This document shows, in pieces, positions 32,830 to 40,462 of a stretch of 64,000 nucleotides of DNA. Source of the DNA: Maricaulis sp048268525 (lineage in GTDB: Bacteria > Pseudomonadota > Alphaproteobacteria > Caulobacterales > Maricaulaceae); assembly GCF_048268525.1 (NCBI RefSeq), contig NZ_JBLWVH010000014.1, positions 24,874-88,873 on the forward strand, written 5' to 3'. A program made the translations under genes and the position numbers. The notes under the pieces were generated by a model. That model was given only the letters and a program-made list of their open reading frames with translations, was not told the DNA's origin and did no database searches. The first letter of the stretch is position 1. The number at the start of each line of letters is the position of its first letter.

Positions 32830-33806
32830 CTGAACTGAGTGCGCGTATCGCCGGCATCGGCTCGCATCTGCCCGAGCGGATCCTGACCAATGACGAAATC
32901 TCCGCCATGGTGGATACCAGCGATAGCTGGATCCGCGAACGCACCGGCATCCGCCAGCGCCATATTGCCGGCGAGGGGGTCACCACCTGCGACCTGGCCG
33001 AACGCGCCGCCCGCCGGGCGCTCGAGGATGCCGGCATTGCTGCTGAAGAGCTCGACCTGATCGTCGTCGCGACGACCACACCGGACTTCACCTTCCCCTC
33101 GGTCGGCACCATGCTCCAGGCCCGGCTGGGCGCGACAAAAGGCGCGGCCTTTGACGTCCAGGCCGTGTGCACCGGCTTTGTCTATGCCCTGTCCATGGCC
33201 GACAACATGATCGCGCGTGGCCAGGCGAAAACGGCACTCGTTGTTGGCGCCGAGACGATGTCGCGCATTCTCGACTGGACCGACCGCTCGACCTGCGTGC
33301 TGTTCGGCGATGGCGCCGGCGCCATGGTGTTGCAGGCCGCCGAGCCGGCGGGCGAGGGTACCGACCGGTCCGGCATTCTGGGCACCTATCTGCGCTCGGA
33401 CGGGCGATTCAAGGACCTGCTTCATGTCGACGGCGGACCATCCTCGACGGGAACGGTCGGGCATTTGCGCATGGTCGGCAACCAGGTCTTCCGGCACGCC
33501 ATCACCAATATCGCCGAGTCGATGACCACGATCGCCTCGCGCTCCGGTGTGACCATCGAGGAGGTCGACTGGTTCGTGCCGCACCAGGCCAATCAGCGCA
33601 TCCTGGAGGGTGTTGCCCGGCGTTTGTCGATCCCGACGGAAAAAGTGATCTCTACGGTTGCAGACCATGGCAACACGTCTGCAGCCTCGGTCCCGCTGGC
33701 TTTTGACCGGGCTGTGCAGGACGGCCGCATCAAGCGGGGCGACCTGGTTTTGATGGAAGCGCTGGGTGGTGGATTCACCTGGGGCGCGGCGCTCGCGCGA
33801 TATTGA
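32826..33806 (+). CDS. fabH: Beta-ketoacyl-ACP synthase III
   Basis: A 326-residue thiolase-fold enzyme that starts fatty acid chains by condensing acetyl-CoA with malonyl-ACP. The catalytic triad is visible: Cys in FDVQAVCTGFVYAL, His in WFVPHQANQRI, and Asn in ADHGNTSAASVPLA. GIGSHLPERILTNDEI at the start and LMEALGGGFTWGAAL at the end match the family. ATG in ATGA overlap with plsX indicates translational coupling between fatty acid initiation and phospholipid synthesis. Confidence 0.97.
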   Translation: MTELSARIAGIGSHLPERILTNDEISAMVDTSDSWIRERTGIRQRHIAGEGVTTCDLAERAARRALEDAGIAAEELDLIVVATTTPDFTFPSVGTMLQARLGATKGAAFDVQAVCTGFVYALSMADNMIARGQAKTALVVGAETMSRILDWTDRSTCVLFGDGAGAMVLQAAEPAGEGTDRSGILGTYLRSDGRFKDLLHVDGGPSSTGTVGHLRMVGNQVFRHAITNIAESMTTIASRSGVTIEEVDWFVPHQANQRILEGVARRLSIPTEKVISTVADHGNTSAASVPLAFDRAVQDGRIKRGDLVLMEALGGGFTWGAALARY

Positions 33807-33904
33807 TATCTTATTCCACCAGTTTCACGCACCTAACCAAGACCTTGGCGTTGACCTGACCGGGCTTCGAGGCGTAGCCTTGGCTCGTCTTTGTGGGGAT
33901 GCCT

Positions 33905-34210
33905 ATGTCGGATAAAACCTTGACGCGAGCTGATCTGGCTGAATCTGTCTACCGGGAGGTCGGCCTGTCTCGCCAGGAGTCAGCGGATCTGGTCCAGTCG
34001 GTCCTGGCCATGGTGTCGGACAATCTGGCCGCCGGCCAATCGGTGAAGCTCTCATCTTTCGGCTCCTTCCTGCTGCGCGACAAGCGCGGGCGGGTGGGCC
34101 GCAATCCGAAGACCGGGGTGGAAGTGCCCATTGATGCCCGCCGGGTTCTGGTCTTCAAACCGTCTCAAGTTCTCAAGGAGCGCGTCGACTCGGCTCTGTC
34201 CAAGGATTAG
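33905..34210 (+). CDS. ihfA: Integration host factor subunit alpha
   Basis: A 101-residue DNA-bending protein, half of the IHF heterodimer. The opening LTRADLAESVYREVGLSRQES and the beta-arm region VKLSSFGSFLLRDKRGRVGRNPKTGVEVPI with Pro at the tip and C-terminal KPSQVLKERVD are typical of the alpha subunit. Of three in-frame starts (33893, 33899, 33905), 33905 fits the family N-terminus and has GGGGA five bases upstream. It lies between fabH and merR, a conserved placing. Confidence 0.94.
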   Translation: MSDKTLTRADLAESVYREVGLSRQESADLVQSVLAMVSDNLAAGQSVKLSSFGSFLLRDKRGRVGRNPKTGVEVPIDARRVLVFKPSQVLKERVDSALSKD

Positions 34211-34240
34211 GGCGGACCCGCAGACTGACGCGAACAGCGC

Positions 34241-34708
34241 ATGTCGGTCACAACCAAGTCTGCAGACGCATTTCGGACGATCAGCGAAGCGGCCGAAGAA
34301 CTCGATATCCAGGCGCATGTCCTGCGTTTCTGGGAAAGCAAATTCCCCCAGATCAGCCCCTTGAAGCGGGCCGGCGGTCGCCGTTTCTATCGTCCGCAGG
34401 ACCTACAATTGCTGCGCGGGGTGAAGCGTCTCCTCTATGAAGACGGCTACACGATCAAGGGCGCCCGCAAATACATCAAGGATCACGGCGTCGCCGCTGT
34501 CATGGCGCTGGGTGATCAATCCGGGGCTCAGGCGAATTCCGCCTCGCCGCGCGACGCGCTGGCGGTTGATGCGTCCGACCAGGAACATCCGACGGTGGCA
34601 AAGCCGTCGCGGCCGCGACCGGCTGATGGCCCACAGCGTCAGCTGGACGACATCCTGGCTGATCTGGAAAACGCCCAGGCCAAGCTGAAAGCGGCGCTGG
34701 AACCCTGA
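34241..34708 (+). CDS. MerR-family transcriptional regulator
   Basis: A 155-residue regulator. The N-terminal 80 residues hold the MerR HTH: AFRTISEAAEELDIQAHVLRFWESKFPQI with PLKRAGGRRFYRPQDLQLLRGVKRLLYEDGYTIKGARK. No Cys metal-binding motif is present. The C-terminal half is a low-complexity linker and a short coiled coil (LDDILADLENAQAKLKAAL). This is the conserved MerR protein downstream of ihfA in alphaproteobacteria; targets are unknown. Confidence 0.9.
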   Translation: MSVTTKSADAFRTISEAAEELDIQAHVLRFWESKFPQISPLKRAGGRRFYRPQDLQLLRGVKRLLYEDGYTIKGARKYIKDHGVAAVMALGDQSGAQANSASPRDALAVDASDQEHPTVAKPSRPRPADGPQRQLDDILADLENAQAKLKAALEP

Positions 34709-34828
34709 TTTCCGGTCCCGGTCTGCAATGACCGCAGGACACGCTGACAGCCCTGTTGCCCAGCGGCAAACCTGCCCCTATAAGCGACTTCCCCATCGGA
34801 CGGGCCTGCCTGTCCAGCAAGTGAGTGT

Positions 34829-34906
34829 CGGAGCGTGGCGCAGCCCGGTTAGCGCACCGGTCTGGGGGACCGGGGGTCGCGAGTTCGAATCTCGCCGCTC
34901 CGACCA
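34829..34906 (+). tRNA. tRNA-Pro (anticodon GGG)
   Basis: A full cloverleaf: acceptor CGGAGCG pairing with CGCTCCG, D arm with GCGC/GCGC, anticodon arm CCGGT-CTGGGGG-ACCGG giving anticodon GGG, and T arm GCGAG-TTCGAAT-CTCGC. CCA is encoded at the end (34904-34906). It separates the merR gene from a low-GC orphan gene on the other strand. Confidence 0.95.
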
Positions 34907-34944
34907 TTTGCTTGCTTCTCTCGCTTTCCCTATTTCTTGAGCGC

Positions 34945-35430
34945 CTAGAGGGTGAGAAACGGCTTGAACACCGTCTTTAGTGGTGGTGTCTCGCCAAGAA
35001 TTTGCGCTGACAGAAAATCGAGATGAGCGCGCTCATTATCGAGCGCGGCTGCATTCTCATCGGAGCGTTCGGCTTCGCGACAAAAGTGCGCGGCCTTATT
35101 TGCTCGTTTCATCAAGCTTTCGAGGTAGTCGTAAACGGCCTTGCCGAACAAGAATTCAGCGTCAACGACCTCCGATCTAAGCCGTGAAACCTCATTGTAG
35201 CTCACCCGCCCGTTTGCAACGATATCGCTAAGGAAAATACGGACAGAATTGAAGATGCGGAAACGGCGATCGTACAGGTCCATCTTGTAGCGCTTGTTGG
35301 CTAGGGCTAGTTGCCGCCTAGCAAGTAAGTAGGCCAAAATGGCTATTGTTGGTGTCAGAAGCGCGGCTAAGACTTGAACCAGCCCCGTTGTAGCGTTCGT
35401 GATCGCTTCGATGATTGTTGAATTTTCCAA
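34945..35430 (-). CDS. Low-GC hypothetical protein with N-terminal membrane anchor
   Basis: A 161-residue protein with one hydrophobic segment (about residues 17-38) followed by basic RRQLALANKRYKMDLYDRRFRIFNSVR and a helical, charged cytoplasmic part. Proteins beginning with a membrane helix and an LANKRYKxDLYDRRF stretch occur widely as uncharacterised cargo genes. By eye about half of its bases are G or C, against well over 60 percent around it, and it lies between tRNA-Pro and an oxidoreductase, so it was probably acquired. It starts at TTG, three bases after the oxidoreductase stop, with GGGGGTG as ribosome binding site. Function unknown. Confidence 0.7.
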   Translation of the reverse strand: MENSTIIEAITNATTGLVQVLAALLTPTIAILAYLLARRQLALANKRYKMDLYDRRFRIFNSVRIFLSDIVANGRVSYNEVSRLRSEVVDAEFLFGKAVYDYLESLMKRANKAAHFCREAERSDENAAALDNERAHLDFLSAQILGETPPLKTVFKPFLTL

Positions 35431-35432
35431 GA

Positions 35433-36698
35433 CTACACCCCCGCCAGCGCCGCCTTCATCACATCCTTCATCGCCATCTCCGGATCGGCCAGCGCCGCCG
35501 GATCCGGCTTGGCGCGTTTGGCGATCATCATCTTGGCGGCCATGAAGCTTTGCGGGTCATTGATGCAGTCCGCCGCGATGAGGATGCCACCTGCGAGGTG
35601 GAAGAAGCTGCGCGGGGTTTCGTCGCTGCCGGCGCGGATGATTGTGCTGTCGTGATCGCCGATCAGGCCGGCGGTCTGGAGTTTGAGATCATACTGGTCG
35701 GACCAGAACCAGGGCACTTCCGGCTTGGGCGCCGGTGATCCACAGATCGCGGCGGCGGCGCGTTTGGCCTGGTCGAGCGCGTTCGGAACGCTTTCAAGGC
35801 GCAGGCGTTTGTCGGCCAGCCAGTTATGCTGTTCGGCGCAATCGCCGATGGCGAAGATGTCCGGGTCGGAGGTACGGCAGGCCTCGTCGACGAGAATGCC
35901 ATTGCCGGTCTCTAGGCCATTTTCTGCGGCGAGTTCCTGATTGGGAATGACGCCAATACCCACCAGTGCGCTGTCACAGGCGATGGTTTCGCCGCTGGTC
36001 AGCTCGACCCCGGTGACGGCCTTGCCGCGCCCGAACAGGCCCGATTTGGGTTTCAGGGCGGCGACCTGGCTATCGAGGCGCACGGTGACACCACGGTCTT
36101 CGTGGGCCTGGCGATAAAAGTCCGACATTTCCGGCACGGCGACCCGGGCCAGCAGCCGGTCCATGGCCTCGATCACGACTGGCTTCGCGCCCAGCTTCAA
36201 GGCGACCGACGCAGCTTCCAGACCGATATAGCCACCACCAATGATGGCGATCCGCTTGCCAGGTGCGAAATCGGCTTTCAGCGCATCGACATCGGCGATC
36301 GAGCGCAGATAGCGCACGCCGTCCAGATCGGCGCCGGGCACGGGCAGGGTGCGCACCCGCGAGCCGGTGGCGATCACCAGCCGGGTATAGCTTTCTTCGC
36401 TGCCATCCTCGAAGCGGACGGTTTTGCCGGTGCGATCAATGGCGCTGGCGCGACTGGACAGGCGCAGTTCGACCGATTGCTCGGTCCAGGTTTCCGGCGG
36501 CTGCAGCCACAAACGGCTCTCGTCGATCTCGCCGGACAGATAGGCCTTGGACAGCGGCGGACGCTGATAGGGCGGGTGGGGCTCGTCGCCGGCGAGGAGG
36601 ATGCGGCCCTCAAAGCCATTGCGCCGAAGAGAGGCAGCGCACTGCCCCCCGGCCTGGCCCGCACCCAGAATGATCACCGTCTGTTCGGAATTGCTCAC
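35433..36698 (-). CDS. FAD-dependent NAD(P)H-ferredoxin reductase-type oxidoreductase
   Basis: A 421-residue flavoprotein of the pyridine nucleotide-disulfide/rhodocoxin reductase family. Two dinucleotide folds are seen: ILGAGQAGGQCAASLRR near the N-terminus for FAD and IIGGGYIGLEAASVALKLG near residue 150 for NAD(P)H. The FAD-phosphate motif SDPDIFAIGDCAEQ and ESVPNALDQAKRAA follow, then WFWSDQYDLKLQTAGL in the C-terminal reductase domain. It would pass electrons from NAD(P)H to a 2Fe-2S ferredoxin for an oxygenase, but no such partner is adjacent. GTG at 36698 has GGGGGA upstream; a longer frame to 36800 has no site. Confidence 0.9.
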   Translation of the reverse strand: MSNSEQTVIILGAGQAGGQCAASLRRNGFEGRILLAGDEPHPPYQRPPLSKAYLSGEIDESRLWLQPPETWTEQSVELRLSSRASAIDRTGKTVRFEDGSEESYTRLVIATGSRVRTLPVPGADLDGVRYLRSIADVDALKADFAPGKRIAIIGGGYIGLEAASVALKLGAKPVVIEAMDRLLARVAVPEMSDFYRQAHEDRGVTVRLDSQVAALKPKSGLFGRGKAVTGVELTSGETIACDSALVGIGVIPNQELAAENGLETGNGILVDEACRTSDPDIFAIGDCAEQHNWLADKRLRLESVPNALDQAKRAAAAICGSPAPKPEVPWFWSDQYDLKLQTAGLIGDHDSTIIRAGSDETPRSFFHLAGGILIAADCINDPQSFMAAKMMIAKRAKPDPAALADPEMAMKDVMKAALAGV

Positions 36699-36849
36699 CA
36701 AAGTCCCCCAAATTCGCTGCCCGGTTGCGACATGATGGCGCGTCCGTCCCAGTCCTGCGAGTGCAATATCAGCATGGAGGGGCGGCCTGGTGAAGCCCAA
36801 GCCTTGCGCCGATGTGTGGATGGGCTACCTAGCCGGTTCGGGAGATTGC

Positions 36850-37875
36850 ATGCCGTATCATTCCAGCACCAAAAGCCGCGCCGTCTCGACCTGGCTGCTC
36901 GTCGTCGCCGCACTCGTCTGCGCCATGATCATCATCGGCGGCACGACACGGCTGACCGATAGCGGCCTGTCGATCACCGAATGGAAGCCGATTTCCGGTG
37001 CCATTCCGCCGCTCAGCCAACAGGACTGGCAGGACGAGTTTGCGCTCTACCAGCAGACCACCGAGTTCCAGATCCAGAACTCGGCGATGACGCTGGAGGA
37101 GTTCGAATTCATTTTCTGGTGGGAGTGGGGCCATCGCCAGCTGGGCCGTCTGATCGGGCTGGTCTATTTCGTGCCCTTCGTCTTTTTCTGGCTGCGCGGC
37201 CATCTCAGCGCCCGCCTCAAGCCGCGCCTGTTCGGGCTGTTGTTGCTGGGTGGGGCGCAGGGCGCGATCGGCTGGTGGATGGTGGCGAGCGGTCTGTCTG
37301 ACCGGCTCGATGTCAGCCAATATCGGCTGGCCACCCATCTGGGCATGGCCTTCGTCATCCTGGGTCTGTCTATCTGGTTTTCCCTGGAAGCCCGCTATGG
37401 GCCGCCACCGCTGCGGCGAGGGCGCCTCGCGGGCGTCACGGCGGGGCTTCTGGGCCTTGTCTTCCTGCAGATCATCCTCGGCGCATTCGTGGCCGGTCTT
37501 GATGCCGGACGCATCTACAACACCTGGCCGCTGATGAATGGTGACCTCATTCCAGAGGGCTATCTCGGCGGCATGAGTTTCTTCCCGGCGGTTTTCGAGA
37601 GCCATGCAGCCGTGCAGATGCATCATCGCTGGACCGGCTATCTCGTTGCGCTCGGCGTCTTCATCTATGCGTGGCTGATCTGGCGTGAGCCGCGCGTCTC
37701 CCTGAAACCCTTCATGCTGATCCTGCCAGCCCTGGTGATCGGCCAGATTGCGCTTGGCATTGCCGCCCTCCTGGCCGTCGTGCCGCTCTCGCTCTCCCTG
37801 GCCCACCAGGCCGGAGCGATCCTGCTCTTCATCGCCACGGTCTGGGCCGCCTGGACGGCCCGGCGGGCCGTTTAG
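36850..37875 (+). CDS. ctaA: Heme A synthase (COX15 family)
   Basis: A 341-residue integral membrane protein with eight helices that oxidises the methyl group of heme O to give heme A for the aa3 cytochrome oxidase. Diagnostic are IIIGGTTRLTDSGLSITEWKPISG near residue 25, the haem-ligating His regions EWGHRQLGRLIG, RLATHLGMAF and QMHHRWTGYL, and FVAGLDAGRIYNTWPLMNGDLIP. This is the alphaproteobacterial/mitochondrial COX15 form. ATG at 36850 has GGGAG upstream; the frame is open further upstream. It is divergent from the oxidoreductase. Confidence 0.95.
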   Translation: MPYHSSTKSRAVSTWLLVVAALVCAMIIIGGTTRLTDSGLSITEWKPISGAIPPLSQQDWQDEFALYQQTTEFQIQNSAMTLEEFEFIFWWEWGHRQLGRLIGLVYFVPFVFFWLRGHLSARLKPRLFGLLLLGGAQGAIGWWMVASGLSDRLDVSQYRLATHLGMAFVILGLSIWFSLEARYGPPPLRRGRLAGVTAGLLGLVFLQIILGAFVAGLDAGRIYNTWPLMNGDLIPEGYLGGMSFFPAVFESHAAVQMHHRWTGYLVALGVFIYAWLIWREPRVSLKPFMLILPALVIGQIALGIAALLAVVPLSLSLAHQAGAILLFIATVWAAWTARRAV

Positions 37876-37889
37876 CGCAGGTCTGGTCC

Positions 37890-38738
37890 CTAGAGACCGG
37901 CCTTGCGTGCGCGGCGCAGGTAAACCACAGCAATCAGGCTCACCATGATCGGGATCATGAGCCCGTACTCATCCGTCCACATGGCGGTTGAGGCATTGTC
38001 CACCGTCAAGGGCGTGAAGATTTTCTGGATGTAGATATTGTGGGCGCCGTGAAACATGATGGCGGGCCAGAGCGAGCGGCTCTTGAAGGTGTAATAGGTC
38101 ATGATGACGCTCATCGCGATGATCATCACGGTGAAGCACGCCAGCTGAAACAGGGTGTTCCCGCCGCCATAGGCGATGATGACCGGGTAGTGCCAGACGG
38201 CCCAGATACTGCCGCTGATCAGGCATGTGGCATTGAATGAGAAGATCTTGCGCAACTCCCATACAAAGAAGCCGCGCCAGCCGATTTCCTCGCCGGCAAT
38301 CGTGCCCAGCGATTTCGCGAACTGCACAAACGCCATCAACAAGCCCATCAATGCGATCACGATAAAGGCCGGCGCGTCTGGCAGGCCGAGCTGCTGGCTC
38401 CACTCACTGATCGTTTCCGGATTACCGAAGCCTCCCAGCCCGGTCAGCCAGACAATTCCGTAGGCAATCGAGACATAGAGAACCGGAATGAGGTAGCCGG
38501 CCCAATTGGCGCCAAGGCTGCCCCATCCCCAGGGCAGGTCTGAAATCTTGCGGCCGCGGAGTTTGAGGGTCAGGAAGGCGGCCAGCGTCGGCATCATCAT
38601 CAGCGTGCCGACATAGAGCGAGGTCGGCACCAGGGCGACAATGGCGTAGTGGGCCAGGGCACTCGCGACCGTCAAAATGCCGAGGAATGTCAGCAGGGTG
38701 ATGATCGTTGAGCGTTTGTCGGTTTGCGCGGCGGTCAT
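37890..38738 (-). CDS. CPBP family intramembrane metalloprotease
   Basis: A 282-residue membrane protein with about eight helices. The CPBP (CAAX protease/bacteriocin-processing, Abi) motifs are present: GEEIGWRGFFVWEL with the Glu-Glu-x6-Arg signature, then WAVWHYPVI and MFHGAHNIYIQ with His ligands. Members process prenylated or bacteriocin-like peptides, or act in immunity; the substrate here is unknown. The gene is divergent from a MarR-type regulator, and the two start codons flank a large palindromic operator, so regulation by that MarR protein is likely. Confidence 0.88.
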   Translation of the reverse strand: MTAAQTDKRSTIITLLTFLGILTVASALAHYAIVALVPTSLYVGTLMMMPTLAAFLTLKLRGRKISDLPWGWGSLGANWAGYLIPVLYVSIAYGIVWLTGLGGFGNPETISEWSQQLGLPDAPAFIVIALMGLLMAFVQFAKSLGTIAGEEIGWRGFFVWELRKIFSFNATCLISGSIWAVWHYPVIIAYGGGNTLFQLACFTVMIIAMSVIMTYYTFKSRSLWPAIMFHGAHNIYIQKIFTPLTVDNASTAMWTDEYGLMIPIMVSLIAVVYLRRARKAGL

Positions 38739-38772
38739 GATGTGTGGCTTTCCTTTACGGGTTGGACCAACG

Positions 38773-38812
38773 AGTGTATTTTATACACTTAATTGTACAA
38801 TTGATTGTATAA
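38773..38812. promoter_or_regulatory. Divergent operator: 32-bp dyad plus a second palindrome
   Basis: Bases 38781-38812 form a dyad centred in AATTGTACAATT (38791-38802): the outer TTATACA (38781-38787) is matched by TGTATAA (38806-38812), and only two of the 16 paired positions mismatch. The left part overlaps another perfect palindrome, AGTGTAT-TTT-ATACACT (38773-38789). The MarR start codon is 10 bases to the right of the dyad and the protease start is 34 bases to the left of the second palindrome, so both promoters must lie over these sites. Confidence 0.75.
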
Positions 38813-38822
38813 AAGGCAAGTC

Positions 38823-39302
38823 ATGCGCGACAGCAACATCATGGATACCCACCGGCTGAGCCGGGCTTTCGTTTCGAACAAGCTGCTGCGGCTGGTCGAA
38901 ACCATTGCCGACCAGGGCGAGGTATTGCTGACGGCGGCCGGCATCGTCATTCCGCCGCGCGCCATTTCGACCGTGCTGATGATCGGTGAGGTGCCGGACG
39001 TGACAGCCGCCGATATCGCCACATCGCTGGACCAACCGCACCAGGTGGCGACGCAACGCGTGGCGCTCCTCATCAAGCTCGGCCTCGTCTCGAAACGGCC
39101 GCACTCAACCGACAGCCGTCGCAAGGTGCTGGAGTTCACTGCCCTTGGCCGGGACCAGTATGGTCTGATGATGGTGATGCTCGAAAAAATACGCGACGCC
39201 ATGGACGCGCTGTTTGACGAGCTGGGTGTCGACCTGGCCGCCAAGGCAGTTGAGGCGGTGCAGTCCCTGAAAGCGAGACCGCTGGTCGACCGCATTTCCT
39301 GA
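38823..39302 (+). CDS. MarR-family transcriptional regulator
   Basis: A 159-residue winged-helix regulator. The HTH reads SNKLLRLVETIADQGEVLLTAAG with DVTAADIATSLDQPHQVATQRVALLIKLGLVSKR and a wing TDSRRKVLEFTALGRDQY. ATG at 38823 has AAGG upstream; an upstream frame extension lies within the operator. It is probably autoregulatory and controls the divergent CPBP protease through the dyad at 38773-38812. Confidence 0.85.
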   Translation: MRDSNIMDTHRLSRAFVSNKLLRLVETIADQGEVLLTAAGIVIPPRAISTVLMIGEVPDVTAADIATSLDQPHQVATQRVALLIKLGLVSKRPHSTDSRRKVLEFTALGRDQYGLMMVMLEKIRDAMDALFDELGVDLAAKAVEAVQSLKARPLVDRIS

Positions 39303-39317
39303 CCGGGTCCAGCCCAA

Positions 39318-39343
39318 TCAAAATGAGCCGCTCGCGCGGCTCA
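39318..39343 (-). terminator. Rho-independent terminator of the phytase-like gene
   Basis: TGAGCCGC-TCGC-GCGGCTCA (39324-39343) is a perfect 8-bp hairpin; on the minus strand it is followed by TTTTGATT, so it should end transcription of the phoX-phytase pair. On the plus strand no T run follows, so it serves the marR gene less well. Confidence 0.65.
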
Positions 39344-39373
39344 CCTTGGTGTCAGTCAGCCGATTGGCCGTCG

Positions 39374-40462
39374 CTAGTCGGCCGCCACAACGGCGCGGGT
39401 GAGGGCGTCGCGGGAGACGACCTTCAACCGACCCGCAGCGGTATCGTAAACAGCCAGCAGGCCGTTGGCGTAGGCGGTATAGCCGTAGTCGGCAGCGGTG
39501 ACTGCCAAGGATCCGGGCACCTGTACGCCCTGCGTCGACAGTCCGTCCACGATGTCGATCGAAATTCCCGCTTCCAGGGTCGCCGCGTCGAAGGTCTCCA
39601 CAGTCTCGCCATTGCCATTGTCGGCCAGTACGAGGCGGGTGCCGTTGAACTCGCCGACGGTCAGGCTGGATGCCGGATAGCTGGCATCGGCCAGCAGTGT
39701 CCCGTCGCTGGTCAGGCGCGCGAGGCCGCCGGCCGGGCTGGCGGTGTAGATATCACCATCAAATGTGGCGCAATGTCTGGCCGGGTCGGGCAGGGGGAAG
39801 TCGCGGATGCGCTCGACGCTGAGCTGATCTTCGCCGGCATCGCGGACGCGCCAGATCTCGGCGTGGGCGCCGGTGTTGAGCACCACGAGTTCCACAAAAC
39901 CTGCGCCTTCGCGCATCAGGCACAGGCCGGACACGCCGTCGAGGGGCTCGATGGCGCCGAGCGGCAGGTCAAGCACCTGGGTACCATCACGCACCACGGC
40001 GAAGCCGCGAACGGCCTGGCTGTCGGCCGCGGCTCCGAAGATCAGGGGCAATGATTCGCCGCGCAGCTCGAAATTCGGAGCGGTGGCGAGTCCGGTCAGG
40101 CGTTCACCGGTGTGGCGCGTCTTCAGGACACCGTCCAGATCAAACAGGTCAAGGCCGCCGACGCGAGGTGCCGACAGGATCAGTCCCAAAGACGGCGCTT
40201 GCGGGTCCGGCAGGAAGCCGACCGCACTGCTGCCGCCCTCGACTGCCGTGAAGGCGGCCGTGACCAGCAATTCGACCGGCCCGCCGGTCTCTTCCAGCCC
40301 GATATCCTCGGGCAGCTCGTCGGTCGCCGGGCCGCAGGCGGCCAGCGCCAGAAGCGATGCGCCTACAGCGCACGCGCGGGCCAGGGACCGCGGACGGCGA
40401 AAGTCTGGCCGGGATAGCGCTGAACGTTGAAAAACAGGGTCGAACCGTCGGGACTGAAACAT
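39374..40462 (-). CDS. Phytase-like beta-propeller lipoprotein
   Basis: A 362-residue exported protein. A long basic N-terminus (30 residues) precedes a hydrophobic helix with lipobox LAAC, so it is probably a lipoprotein. The body has repeated blade-like stretches (LGLILSAPRVGGLDLFDLDGVLK, GDIYTASPAGGLARLT, YGYTAYANGLLAVYDTAAGRLKVV) as in beta-propeller phytases. The order after the phoX gene supports phosphate release from inositol phosphates. The ATG at 40462 lies 100 bases inside phoX; the only nearer alternatives are non-standard codons, so the true start is uncertain. Confidence 0.7.
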   Translation of the reverse strand: MFQSRRFDPVFQRSALSRPDFRRPRSLARACAVGASLLALAACGPATDELPEDIGLEETGGPVELLVTAAFTAVEGGSSAVGFLPDPQAPSLGLILSAPRVGGLDLFDLDGVLKTRHTGERLTGLATAPNFELRGESLPLIFGAAADSQAVRGFAVVRDGTQVLDLPLGAIEPLDGVSGLCLMREGAGFVELVVLNTGAHAEIWRVRDAGEDQLSVERIRDFPLPDPARHCATFDGDIYTASPAGGLARLTSDGTLLADASYPASSLTVGEFNGTRLVLADNGNGETVETFDAATLEAGISIDIVDGLSTQGVQVPGSLAVTAADYGYTAYANGLLAVYDTAAGRLKVVSRDALTRAVVAAD

